DNA of 64,000 nucleotides from Mesorhizobium sp. 113-3-3 (GCF_016756495.1 NZ_AP023243.1:6824501-6888500); one strand, 5' to 3'; shown: positions 51,620 to 60,601, numbered from the stretch's first letter. The notes: generated by a model from the sequence alone, not told the origin. Translations and numbers: made by a program.

Positions 51620-51800
51620 TCACCCGGCAATCGCCGGAAACAGTCTTGTCCGCCCGCCAAGCTCGGCAGCCAACATCTCGAGCTTTTCGACACGCGTGCC
51701 GTGCAGGCCGACGGTTGCGCCCTGCGCGTGCAGCGTCCGCGCCACGGCCTCGCCGATTCCACCACTTGCTCCGGTGACGAGCGCGTTGCGGCCGGTCTTC
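51620..51800 (-). pseudogene. nodG: FabG/NodG-type 3-oxoacyl-ACP reductase remnant
   Basis: The frame reads [20 protein letters not shown] then [20 protein letters not shown] and [14 protein letters not shown], the N-terminal Rossmann part of a FabG/NodG enzyme, then stops; a few more codons (DRAEAPERQ) continue in another frame. About 70 of 245 residues remain. With the nodF- and nodE-like genes upstream on the same strand it fits a decayed nodFEG set. It cannot be told from fabG by sequence alone. Confidence 0.55.
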
Positions 51801-52088
51801 CACGGAAGCGGTCACTGGCGGCCATGCGCCTTTCAGATATTATCGGATACAGCTTTGGACAGGCCATCGAGCCGAACTCGAAGGGCTCGCTTAACCTTCC
51901 GGGTAGCGGTACGTCGACGTCGCTTCAACAGTTGAGAATTTTGCAAAGGATGGGGCCCCGGCTTGTCCAGCTTCCGCTGCCACTTGGCGCATTCACCGAG
52001 GCGGTCCAAGGGCACGTCCTTCACAATCGTGATCCGGCAAGCATTTGGAAACGAGAGATAGAGTTACTGGAGGCATCTCGCATGCCTT

Positions 52089-53296
52089 CTACACTTGCTT
52101 GAACGCCAGAACTGCGTTCATGCCGCCCATGGCGAAAGCGTTGCTCAGTGCCACGCGCACCTTGCGCTCGCGCGCCACATTGGGCGTGACGTCGAGATCG
52201 CAATCGGGGTCTGGCTCGCGATAGTTCGCGGTCGGCGGCACAATGCCCTCCTGGATCGCCATCACGGAGGCGATCATTTCAAGTGCGCTCGCTGCGCCCA
52301 GGCAATGCGCGTACATGGACTTGGTGGACGAGACAGACATCGAATAGGCATAGTCTCCGAAGACGCGCTTGATCGCCGCCGTCTCAGTCTGATCGTTGGC
52401 CTTGGTGCCGGTGCCGTGGGCGTTTAGGTAGTCCACGTCCTCCGCATTCAGCCCGGCGTCGGCAAGGCAAGCGCGGATCGCGGCCTCCGGCCCCTCGACA
52501 GACGGCGCGACGATGTGGAAGGCGTCGCCGGAAAGGCCGATGCCTGCGATCTCGGCAAGGATTGTGGCACCGCGCACGGCGGCATGCTCATAGCTTTCCA
52601 GCACGGCCATGCCCGCACCCTCGCCTATCACCACTCCCTTCCTGTCGGCGGAGAAGGGCCGGCACGTATCTGGAGCGAGCGCGCGCATTGCTTCCCATGC
52701 CTTCATCTGAAGGCATACGAGCGGCGCTTCGGCGCCTCCGGCAAGCATCACGTCGGCCCGGCCGAGCTTGATCTGATCCGCGGCCGAAGCGATCGCATGG
52801 TTGGCTGATGCGCATGCGGAGGCGATGGCAAAGACCGGGCCGCGCAGGCCGAGACTCATGCTGACCTGGCTGGCAGCGGCGCTCGGCAACCCCCTTGGTG
52901 CAGTGTAAATGCCAGCACGCTTCGCGCCGCCCAAAAGGAGGTCACGGTAGGTTTCTTCGACCGTTCCCCAGCCCCAGCCGCAGACGCCCACTGTCGCGCC
53001 GAAGCGATACGGATTTCCCTTATCGCAGGAAAGTCCGGCGTGCTGCATGGCTTCACGCGCTGCAAGCACAGCGAGCAAGCTGTGGCGGTCCATGGAGACG
53101 AGCTGGTTGCGGCCGATGTCGTGCTGGGGCAGCTCCTTGATCTCGGTACCGACAGTCCCCTTCATCTCATGAAGCGCGGAAGTGACCATCGGGCGGATGG
53201 CGGAGCGACCTTCGCGCATCTCTTTCCAGATAGAGGCGGCGTTGTTGCCTAGCCGCAAAGCCCCCCTATCCCAGTAATGACGACTCGCCTGTCCAA
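52089..53296 (-). pseudogene. nodE: NodE-like ketoacyl synthase (KAS II), frameshifted at the start
   Basis: The main frame (52089-53258) encodes nearly all of a KAS II/NodE protein: catalytic Cys in [10 protein letters not shown], His in [11 protein letters not shown] and in [13 protein letters not shown]. The expected first 15 residues, [15 protein letters not shown] (TTG start at 53296 with GGAGG upstream), are in another frame that hits a TAG one codon later; a single missing base near 53250 separates them. The TTG directly follows the nodF stop. NodE elongates the special fatty acid of the Nod factor. As the sequence stands, translation should be lost or start internally. Confidence 0.65.
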
Positions 53297-53550
53297 TCAG
53301 ACCTCCTTCGCGAGCAAACCGCGGACGGCTTCCACCATGTCGCCGACATTCTTGAGATTCGACCAGGCGTCAGCCGCGTCATGTCGATCTTGATGTCGTA
53401 GGCCTGCTCCACATCCCAGAGGAGATCCGCCAGACCCAGCGAATCGACTCCGAGCGAGGTCAGTTCCGTGGCAGTCGTTATTTCGCCGATGGTGGACACA
53501 CTCTCGCCGCTTTCCGATTCGACGCGGTTCCCTGTTGCGCCGCTTTCGGT
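53297..53550 (-). pseudogene. nodF: NodF-like acyl carrier protein, frameshifted
   Basis: The NodF core is clear: [11 protein letters not shown], then [20 protein letters not shown], whose Ser (GVDSLG) would carry the phosphopantetheine, and [14 protein letters not shown]. The C-terminus ([20 protein letters not shown], then LAKEV) is in a second frame, so a one-base change near 53385 breaks the gene. The N-terminus does not look like NodF and is joined to an unrelated stretch (to 53721). Followed without gap by the nodE-like gene. In intact form it would hold the polyunsaturated acyl chain of a Nod factor. Confidence 0.65.
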
Positions 53551-53882
53551 CGCGTGGCTCAGGGGCTTCGCAGCCCCGCCGGGAATGGTCATCAGCCGCT
53601 TCACGCCTTCATCCGCGAGAGCCGAGCGGGCAACATCGCGTTCCATGACCTGGAGGTGGGACCAGATGATCCGTGAGGGGAACGCCACGCCGGCCTGGCT
53701 CGCCAATGACTTCAATGCCAACCGTCGGCATAGAGCGGTCCGGTAAGCTTGGCGCCATTGTCATTGGCGAAGCCTTCGGCGAGCACCTCGATTTCGTCGA
53801 GGCCGGCCGCGATAGCCCGCTTCACCCGAGCGGGACGCAGGGCAGTGGCGTTGCGGACAAAAAAGCCCGCGGCCCGCGCCCG
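53551..53882 (-). pseudogene. Mixed gene remnants between nodF and the radical SAM gene
   Basis: Two protein-like stretches in different frames: one ending [20 protein letters not shown]...LYADGWH (stop at 53712), the other [20 protein letters not shown] fused in frame to the nodF remnant. Neither is recognised. They look like ends of genes removed by deletions. Confidence 0.35.
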
Positions 53883-55401
53883 TCATCCCGTTTTGCCAAG
53901 CGAAATGTCGTCGAGGTCCTCTTCGATCACCCCAGCCGCGTATAGCTGATCGAGCAAGTCGGGCGACTGCAAGGACGCTCGCTCCGTCCGTGGCCCGCAT
54001 AATCAGCTCCGAGGCTGTACAGTTCCCGCTCGCGATTAGATGGCCAATGGGAATCGGAACCACCCCGTCGAGCACTCGATGCTCACTGTTGCGTGAGCGG
54101 AGATGGAAGCAGTGGTCCCCTGCCTCGTATTGCAGGTCTCCGCGGAAGCGAATTGGCCGGTTGGGAGGGGGGCTTTCGAGCATATTCTCGTCGATGATGC
54201 TATCGAGACCTTCCAGGAACTCGTCGGGCGTGCTGAAGAAACGTTGAGCCACGATTCGGTACCCAAGAGGCCAGCGTTCGCTACCCGGTACCGGCGTCAC
54301 CAGTTGTAAACGTCCCTGCCGCATGTTCACGAGAAAGCCAGAAACACAGGCGATTGTCGTGGGACAGCCCTCCGGCACGGCGATTGCGGCGTCTTTGCCG
54401 GCTGCCCTGAGTTTCTCCTTCCGCGCTCGTGCGCGCCCGGTGAAAGCCTTTGCGGTCGGCCCGTCCTTGCCCTGCAAGATGAGTTCGACCCCCATCAGGT
54501 CCTCGGGCGAAAACGCCGCGTGTATCTGATTAAGATGGTCCGTGCTTAGCACTGAGAAACGATTGGTCACGCGACCGTAGCGTTCGAACAGTTCGAGCAC
54601 GCGGTTGGTGAGTGCCTGATCCTTGAGCGGGGCCGCCGTCGTCGTTTGTGGCAATTCGCCCGTGATCTGATGGTAGTCGAACAGAAAACGGTCGTACTCC
54701 GGGTTGTCGATCGGGTCTGTGGCCCAGTAACAGAAGCCAGTGCGGACTGCCGAACCAAACATTTCGCTCACCGCACGGAGCACGCCGCGCCAAACCTCTG
54801 CATGCTCCTCAGTGTATTCATAGTAACCTTTGAAGGTACCCGCCGAGAGGCCACAGAACCAGCAACCGACGGTGCAGCCTTCGCTCAGCTCGAAAGCGAT
54901 GACAGAGTGCGCGATTGACGGCGCCAATTCGCCCATTTCGTCGTTACAGCGCCGGATTTGGCGCTCGCGCCAGGCATGAAAGCGAGGATTGATAGTCGAC
55001 ATTTCGCCTTGGCCGCGCAGGAGGTCGCGATGGCGCAACATCTCCCGCGTATACTCATCCCACATCATAGCCAGCGGCCACGGGGCAGACTCCGGCTTGA
55101 AGCGATACTTCAGGTAGTCACCGCACCAGAGCGGCAGCATCTCCATTGGGTCAACTTCGATGCCGTATCGCGCGGTCACTATCCGAGGGTTGTCGAGGTT
55201 CTCGGAAAGCGCCGTACGGAATTTCCCATCACCGGCCAGCCGCTCCATGAAGCGCTTGATATGTGACAAACTGCGCCGTTCCTTAGGCGTGCGCCGATCA
55301 AAAATCTGCCGCCAGCGTTCGCTCCGAGGGTAGAGATGAGCCCTTGCAGCGGTCCCTTGTCCGCCTGATGGCATTATCTCGTTGACAAGCTTTGCGATCA
55401 T
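53761..55401 (-). CDS. PoyD-like radical SAM RiPP maturase (amino-acid epimerase type), 3' frameshift
   Basis: Reads as 546 residues. The radical SAM motif CTVGCWFCG (near residue 188) is set in ELSEGCTVGCWFCGLSAGTF, and the long N-terminal helical region (RRSLSHIKRFMERLAGDGKF onward) fits the radical SAM family that epimerises amino acids in RiPP precursors (PoyD/OspD/PlpD type). After LIMRATDGAS the reading continues as Arg-rich nonsense, while the other frame gives a natural end, SLQSPDLLDQLYAAGVIEED...SLGKTG, stopping at 53883. A one-base change near 53975 therefore replaces about the last 30 residues. ATG 55401 is preferred over TTG 55431. It follows the precursor gene by 41 bp. Likely substrate: the valine-rich core of that peptide. 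Confidence 0.75.
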   Translation of the reverse strand: MIAKLVNEIMPSGGQGTAARAHLYPRSERWRQIFDRRTPKERRSLSHIKRFMERLAGDGKFRTALSENLDNPRIVTARYGIEVDPMEMLPLWCGDYLKYRFKPESAPWPLAMMWDEYTREMLRHRDLLRGQGEMSTINPRFHAWRERQIRRCNDEMGELAPSIAHSVIAFELSEGCTVGCWFCGLSAGTFKGYYEYTEEHAEVWRGVLRAVSEMFGSAVRTGFCYWATDPIDNPEYDRFLFDYHQITGELPQTTTAAPLKDQALTNRVLELFERYGRVTNRFSVLSTDHLNQIHAAFSPEDLMGVELILQGKDGPTAKAFTGRARARKEKLRAAGKDAAIAVPEGCPTTIACVSGFLVNMRQGRLQLVTPVPGSERWPLGYRIVAQRFFSTPDEFLEGLDSIIDENMLESPPPNRPIRFRGDLQYEAGDHCFHLRSRNSEHRVLDGVVPIPIGHLIASGNCTASELIMRATDGASVLAVARLARSAIRGWGDRRGPRRHFAWQNGMTGAGRGLFCPQRHCPASRSGEAGYRGRPRRNRGARRRLRQ

Positions 55402-55442
55402 GTTCTCTTCAGACCGGCTCCTTCGAGCCAATGCGATCAGAG

Positions 55443-55820
55443 CTAGCTCGCGACAGCTACAACTATCACAACAACGACAACGACCGCGACCGCTGCAGTT
55501 TTTCCATCGACTTTAACAGGGCTCATGGACGTACACGGAGCGCAATTAGCCAACGCATTGGTGTGTACAAGGCTGGTCAAGGTCGAAACACTCGAACCAC
55601 CCTTGCGGCCCGCAGTCGCGCGAAGCTTCTTGCTATTTGGTTTTTCTCGGCTGTTCGATCGGATAAAACCTTTAACCTCGTCGAGTGTGATGTTGTAGTC
55701 GAGGTCCTTTGCAAATTCTACAATCGATGCAAGCCCTCCAGCACGCCGTTTGAGGTTTTCAAGCGGACTGCCTTTTTTTCCCAACTCGTTGATGAATCGC
55801 TCTACGTCAGCTCGCGCCAT
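55443..55820 (-). CDS. Nif11-type RiPP precursor with valine-rich core
   Basis: A 125-residue precursor peptide. Residues 1-60 are a Nif11-like leader (DVERFINELGKKGSPLENL, then GGLASIVEFAKDLDYNITLD). A linker with a GG at 74-75 (AGRKGGSSV) and two cysteines (ANCAPC) follows. The end, residues 104-125, is VDGKTAAVAVVVVVV then IVVAVAS: almost pure Val/Ala. Such cores, next to a PoyD-like radical SAM gene, suggest a peptide with multiple D-residues, as in proteusins and related Nif11/NHLP peptides. ATG 55820 has a modest GCGGGAA site. A sigma-54 promoter lies 76 bp upstream. The core boundary is inferred. Confidence 0.75.
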   Translation of the reverse strand: MARADVERFINELGKKGSPLENLKRRAGGLASIVEFAKDLDYNITLDEVKGFIRSNSREKPNSKKLRATAGRKGGSSVSTLTSLVHTNALANCAPCTSMSPVKVDGKTAAVAVVVVVVIVVAVAS

Positions 55821-55895
55821 AGCTAATTCCCGCCTCTGCTCAGTGTCCGAGCTATCCAGCCATCTCGCTCTCACAAGCGATCGGCTGATGTACCA

Positions 55896-55911
55896 GCAAG
55901 CTCCGTACCAA
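55896..55911 (-). promoter_or_regulatory. Sigma-54 promoter of the RiPP precursor gene
   Basis: The minus strand reads TTGGTACGGAGCTTGC: GG-N10-GC with only the C of TGGCAC changed. Predicted start about 12 bp downstream gives a leader of about 65 nt. The exact NifA site at 56147 is about 240 bp away; a near-match TGT-N10-GCA is at 56112. Confidence 0.55.
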
Positions 55912-56146
55912 CCTCACATCTCTGATTTTCGGCTTGGCCAGCATTTCCATACTGGCGCTGCTCCCTCTCGTCGTCCGGAATCAATTGAAGAGCGGACGGA
56001 TCGTCTACGGCATTTTATTGGCGGCTTCGGCACCGGTGCTTTCATCGCGGGCATGAGCAACGGCTACCTGAGGCGAATCACGTCTCAAAACAAGCTGGTG
56101 GCGTTCGCCTCTGTCGCTTGGGCAGCATGCTCCCAAGCGACAAGCG
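55912..56146. other. Divergent regulatory region, no gene
   Basis: One plus-strand frame is hydrophobic (LIFGLASISILALLPLVV) but has no start codon and ends after about 45 codons, so it may be a membrane-protein remnant. Otherwise no feature. Confidence 0.3.
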
Positions 56147-56162
56147 TGTCGCGCTTGCGACA
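56147..56162. promoter_or_regulatory. NifA upstream activator sequence (RiPP / peptidase region)
   Basis: TGT CGCGCTTGCG ACA is an exact TGT-N10-ACA. It is 73 bp from the plus-strand sigma-54 promoter at 56235 and 236 bp from the minus-strand one at 55911. Confidence 0.7.
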
Positions 56163-56234
56163 ATTACGGTGCGACTTATCCTAGACGGCCGCCCACCGCC
56201 CCAGAATAATCCATTGAATTCAAGCGTGTCTTAC

Positions 56235-56249
56235 TGGCACAGCTCTTGC
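56235..56249 (+). promoter_or_regulatory. Sigma-54 promoter upstream of the peptidase remnant
   Basis: CTGGCACAGCTCTTGC has GG at 56236-56237, ten bases, then GC at 56248-56249. With the site at 56147 it forms a textbook NifA-dependent promoter. Confidence 0.75.
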
Positions 56250-56334
56250 CTAGAAGAGGCGAAGCGGTTCATTTCCATCGCTTCGGCTACGTTTTTCGAG
56301 GCTTTCGAAAGAGCTAACCATCAGCAGTACATCT

Positions 56335-56880
56335 ATGAACAGCTTAATGACGGCGACGGCCTTAGCTACGGCGACCGCCATGACGGCTTCCGCCCAGCCC
56401 CAGATGACCACCATCGCCAAGGCGATCCGTTCCAACCCCAACGAGGCTCCTAACGATGCCACCGACCCCCGCGCCTATCTGAACGAGGTCGACGACGACG
56501 AGGCGATGACCTGGGTCAGGGCGCATAACCTATCGACCGTCAATAAGCTGTCGAAAGATCCGCGCTACAGAGAATACCAAGCCGACATTCTGAAGATCCT
56601 ACAGGCCACCGATCGTATTGCTTCGCCCGGCCTTGCGCAAGGCGACATGATCGACAACTCTGGCAGGACGGGACGCACGTGCAAGCCTTGTGGCGGCGTG
56701 CGAACTGGGAATCCTACAGGTCAGGCAAGCCGCAATGGCGCACCATCCTCGATGTCGATGCACTGTCCAAGGCCGAGGGCAACCTGCAGGGATACGCCCG
56801 CCGTTACGCCCTCGAATACACCCACATGTCTCAAAAACTCATGGACAATAGTGCGCAAGCCTTAGGACCGTGTGGATTGA
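56335..56880 (+). pseudogene. Prolyl oligopeptidase (S9) N-terminal remnant
   Basis: Starts with a signal-like segment (MNSLMTATALATATAMTASA), then a family stretch, DPRAYLNEVDDDEAMTWVRA, then NLSTVNKLSKDPRYREYQAD, typical of the S9 beta-propeller N-terminus. At about 56665 the frame breaks: the expected NFWQDGTHVQGLWRR continues in another frame as LWRRANWESYRSGKPQWRTI then LDVDALSKAEG, and ends near 56870. The catalytic domain is absent (about 180 of 700 residues remain). It has a perfect NifA/sigma-54 promoter, so the transcript may survive. Confidence 0.6.
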
Positions 56881-57139
56881 AGCGAGATGAAGCCGGCGGC
56901 GAGGGCGGAGACGTGGCGCGCACTACGGGTGGAATCGAACACCTGCACCAGATGCGCCGACCAAATCCGCCCTTCGCCAACAGCGCCCCAATAAAGCGCA
57001 CCCGTGCGCGCTTCCATGGAGACTATTGTACACAGGCTAATTGGCACGACGGAAATACAAGTTGCGCCGCGACAGTTGAAGATCAGAGACATAGGAGAGC
57101 GCGGCAGGTATGGAGCTAACATCAAGATGAGAAACGGCT
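56881..57139. other. Intergenic before hemN-like gene
   Basis: No gene. TTGGCACG at 57040 resembles a sigma-54 -24 element but the -12 position reads AAAT. No FNR/FixK palindrome (TTGAT-N4-ATCAA) was found. Confidence 0.3.
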
Positions 57140-58459
57140 ATGCTACAGACAAAACATAGCGAGGCGTGCCTGCCTTGGTATTTCAATTATCCAACTGCAC
57201 CGCAGTTCTCCGCAGCGATCGGCGCGGAGGCCTATGGGGAATGGCTCGGCGGCCTATCGGCTAACGATCCCGTATCGCTCTATATCCATATTCCGTTCTG
57301 CCGGTCGATGTGCTGGTATTGCGGCTGCCCTACTACCATCACCCAGCGGGACCCGCCGAACCAAAATTACGTGGCGGCGCTGCGCGGCGAGATCCATTTG
57401 GTCTCAGAGCTAACGCCGCAGGCGCTGCCCGTGAGCGACGTGCACTTTGGCGGCGGAACGCCCACGCTCCTTGAGCCAACGGAATTCCTCGCCTTGACGA
57501 AGCTTCTACGCCGCCGCTTCGCGTTCAGGCAAAAGACCGCCATCGCCGTCGAGATCGATCCGCGCACGTTCACCGCGGAGATGGCCGAAGCCTTAAGTGC
57601 AGCCGGGGTGAACCGCGCGAGCCTCGGCGTGCAAAGTTTCGACCCCAGTGTTCAAAAAGCGATCAATCGTATCCAGAGTGTAGAGCAGACGGCGACTGCC
57701 GTCGAAAACCTGCGCCAGCAGGGAATAAACCGCATTAACATCGATCTCATCTACGGTCTTCCCAATCAGACGATGCAGTCCTGCGTCCAGACCGCCACGG
57801 TGGCGGTGGCGATGCGCCCGCAGCGGATTGCCGTGTTCGGATACGCTCACACGCCGTCTTCTAATAAACATCAGCGCCTCATCGAAAAGGCAGGACTACC
57901 GGACAGCGCTGCCCGCGCCGAACAAGCTGCGGCCGTCGCCGAGACGCTGGTTGCTGCCGGCTACCGAGAGATTGGGGTCGACCACTTCGCCTTGCCGGAC
58001 GACGAGCTCGCATTGGCTCAGAAAACCGGTCGCCTGCGGCGCAACTCCCAAGGTTACTCTGCCGACACCTGCAAAACCCTGATCGCCTTTGGTGCGTCGG
58101 CTATCGGGCGTGTTGGAGAGGGTTACGTCGAGAACGCAGGCGCGCTGGAGGCCTATAGTCAGCATATCGCAGCTGGTCGCTTGGCAACGTCGAAGGGCTA
58201 CCGTCTCATCGGCGAAGACCGCGTCCGAGGCGCAATCATCGAGCGACTGATGTGTGATCTCGAGGCCGACGTACCGGCAATCTGTGCCGCCCACGGATTT
58301 GATTGGACCCATTTTCTCGATTCAGCTGAGCGCTTGGCGATGCTGGCCGACGACGGGATAGTGGACGTCGAGAATGGCTTCATCCGCGTGCGGCATGGCC
58401 ATCGCATTTTGCTTCGCTCTGTTGCTGCCGCGTTCGACGCTTATCTCGACCAATCGTAG
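57140..58459 (+). CDS. hemN: HemN-like radical SAM coproporphyrinogen III oxidase
   Basis: A 439-residue oxygen-independent coproporphyrinogen III dehydrogenase. The radical SAM motif with the HemN extra cysteine, CRSMCWYCGC, is near residue 54; YIHIPFC before it, FGGGTPTLL, and LGVQSFDPSVQKAINRIQ after it are HemN hallmarks. HemN lets heme be made under the low oxygen of the nodule, where heme is needed for high-affinity oxidases. ATG 57140 has a weak GAGAAACGG site. Other island and plasmid hemN copies are known in rhizobia. No oxygen-responsive promoter was seen. Confidence 0.9.
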   Translation: MLQTKHSEACLPWYFNYPTAPQFSAAIGAEAYGEWLGGLSANDPVSLYIHIPFCRSMCWYCGCPTTITQRDPPNQNYVAALRGEIHLVSELTPQALPVSDVHFGGGTPTLLEPTEFLALTKLLRRRFAFRQKTAIAVEIDPRTFTAEMAEALSAAGVNRASLGVQSFDPSVQKAINRIQSVEQTATAVENLRQQGINRINIDLIYGLPNQTMQSCVQTATVAVAMRPQRIAVFGYAHTPSSNKHQRLIEKAGLPDSAARAEQAAAVAETLVAAGYREIGVDHFALPDDELALAQKTGRLRRNSQGYSADTCKTLIAFGASAIGRVGEGYVENAGALEAYSQHIAAGRLATSKGYRLIGEDRVRGAIIERLMCDLEADVPAICAAHGFDWTHFLDSAERLAMLADDGIVDVENGFIRVRHGHRILLRSVAAAFDAYLDQS

Positions 58460-58784
58460 TGAGCCACAGCGAGTCACCATGAGCGGAGGCCTGAGAAGGT
58501 CGACTGTTGCAATCCGCTGTGGATCGGAAGTCCTTTGTGTACCCGTTTTTGCAGCACCGTGATGTTCAGTGCCCTGTACGAGCAATGCCCGCGTTTCCGG
58601 ATCACGAGGGGTATTTGCAGCGCTCGAACCGCCGCTTTGGTTCAGTGCGAACACGAGGAATGGTCGGCATGTTCACTTGTATAGGGGGAGATGGCCACCT
58701 TACTCTGCTCCGTGAACCCTGGGACGTCATCGCGCTTTCGGCAGGCGTTCAACGAATACGAATCCTAGGTGTTAAGGACATCCC
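58460..58784. other. Intergenic between hemN and NAT
   Basis: About 325 bp; a short plus-strand frame at 58561 (MFSALYEQCPRFRITR) has no family. No promoter recognised. Confidence 0.3.
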
Positions 58785-59597
58785 ATGGCATTCAATATTG
58801 CGATCTATCTGAATCGTATCGGCCTTGCTCGAGTGCCGACAACGGTCGACGGTCTTGTTGCCCTTCAGCAGGCTCAAATGCGCGCGATTCCCTTTGAAAA
58901 CATCGATGTGCTGTTGGGTGATATACCCAATCTGACTGAGAATTCGATCTGGGCCAAACTGATCAATGCCCGGCGAGGGGGGTATTGCTTCGAATTGAAC
59001 AAGTTGTTTGGCTTGGCGCTCGAAGCACTCGGTTTCACGATCCAGCCCATCCTTTGCAGAGTGCGTATGGGTGCTGCGGAGGGTGGGCCACGCACACACC
59101 AGGCATTCATCTTAACCATCGAGGGCGTCGACTGGCTCGCCGACGCTGGCTTCGGTGGTCCAGCACCGATTGCACCGCTACGGATCGATACAGAGGAACT
59201 GCAAACAGCTGGCCGTGACGTGTTTCGCCTGCGAGCTGACTCCGCCAGCGGAGAACTCGTCGTTGAACGCAAGAACGGGAATGAATGGTTCCCTCTTTAT
59301 GGTTTCGATCGAGCCACCGCCTTGCCCTCAGATTTTGAGGGCGCCAACTTCATCTGCGCTCGCTGGGACCGTTCGCCGTTTCCATCCAGCCTCATGATGA
59401 GCGTGCTGACAGCCGAAGGGCCTGCGAACTTGTTCAACAAGGATTTCAGCTTGATTCGGAACCAAATTGAGGAAACAGAAACCCTCAAAACGAAGAGCGA
59501 ACTGCAGCGAGTCTTGTCCGATGTTTTTCGGCTGCACCTTCCTCGGTCCACGATTGATTCGTTGTGGGAAAAGCTTGGGTCGCGTGGACGGGTATAG
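58785..59597 (+). CDS. nat: Arylamine N-acetyltransferase
   Basis: A 270-residue NAT that moves acetyl from CoA to arylamines and hydrazines by a ping-pong mechanism. The Cys-His-Asp triad is present: Cys in RRGGYCFELN (about residue 69), His in RTHQAFIL (about 106), Asp in DWLADAGFGG (about 121). Length is normal. M. loti NAT homologues have been studied structurally; the physiological substrate is unknown. Stands alone in a degraded region. Confidence 0.93.
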   Translation: MAFNIAIYLNRIGLARVPTTVDGLVALQQAQMRAIPFENIDVLLGDIPNLTENSIWAKLINARRGGYCFELNKLFGLALEALGFTIQPILCRVRMGAAEGGPRTHQAFILTIEGVDWLADAGFGGPAPIAPLRIDTEELQTAGRDVFRLRADSASGELVVERKNGNEWFPLYGFDRATALPSDFEGANFICARWDRSPFPSSLMMSVLTAEGPANLFNKDFSLIRNQIEETETLKTKSELQRVLSDVFRLHLPRSTIDSLWEKLGSRGRV

Positions 59598-59879
59598 GAA
59601 AGAAGGCCGTCAAGCTTGCACTGCGGCGGTTTTCAGCAGTCGGATTTGCCCTTTTTGCAGGCACCGTGTGTGGCATCACTCGAAGCCCCATACGTAAATG
59701 ACCCTGCTCGCTTAAGACCGCTCACCAGCCGTCAGCGGTGGCAGCCAATCGGCAGCTCTAACCATGATCTCCGAATTGGAAAGGTGAGCGTCGGTTACGG
59801 TGTCGCCACAAGCGATCAAGCATACCAGTCGACCCAGCATCAGGCTGCGCTGCCGTGTCCACCGCGCGCTACTAGCGCT
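59598..59879. other. Intergenic before the Tn3 fragment
   Basis: No recognisable gene or signal. Confidence 0.3.
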
Positions 59880-60380
59880 CACCAGATCGGCTGGATGAGA
59901 ACCTTCCATGCCCGGTCGGAGACCTATCGCGCGGCGCAAGCATGCATCACCGATGCGCACACCCGGCATCCACATTCTCGATTTTGGGGCAATGGAACGA
60001 CCGCGTCATCCGATGGGCAGTTCTTTCGCGCGAGCGACCGAGCGGCGAAGCGCGGCGACGTCAATCTGCACTATGGCAGCGAGCCGGGCTCGAAGTTCTA
60101 TAGCCATCTGTCAGATCAGTACGGCTACTTCAGCATCCTGCCGATCAGCCCGACCGAAAGCGAGGCAGCCTATGTGCTCGATGGGCTGTTCGACCAGGAC
60201 ACGATCCTCGACATCCAGGAACACTTCACCGATACGGGCGGCGCGAGCGATCACGTCTTCGGGCTGTTTGCCCTGATCGGCAAACGCTTCGCGCCGCGAC
60301 TACGCAACCTCAAGGACCGGAAGTTCCGCACGTTCTCCGAAGCGATGAGCGCTCCTTTTGGCGATGCAACCCGAGGTTAG
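59880..60380 (+). mobile_element. Tn3-family transposase fragment
   Basis: The frame from about 59885 encodes the middle and DDE part of a Tn3-family transposase: HSRFWGNGTTASSDGQFFRA, then YGSEPGSKFYSHLSDQYG, VLDGLF and EHFTDTGGASDHVFGLFALI, GKRFAPRLRNL. About 165 of 1000 residues are left, with no terminal repeats seen. Inactive scar of a transposon. Confidence 0.8.
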
Positions 60381-60601
60381 GGATGAATTGCAAAAGGCTC
60401 AAGACTGTTCGGCTGGCCGTCGATTCCGGCCGACTGCTCGGCCGTTAATTTCACATAATTTCACATTCCAAATAAGACACAAAAGTCGGCCCAAAGCTTA
60501 CGGCCGAAACGCGCGTAGGCAGTGGGATTGCGCCGTAAATGGGGGTCCGGCTTCCGCGCCGATTCCACATCTTTTGCCCTCCGGTCCGTCCCCCCGCCCG
60601 T
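60381..60601. other. Intergenic before groESL
   Basis: About 220 bp of AT-poor sequence without a gene or recognisable signal. Confidence 0.3.

Noticed and set aside
57038..57056. TTGGCACG before hemN as a sigma-54 promoter
   Set aside because: The -12 position reads AAAT rather than TTGC and no NifA site is nearby.
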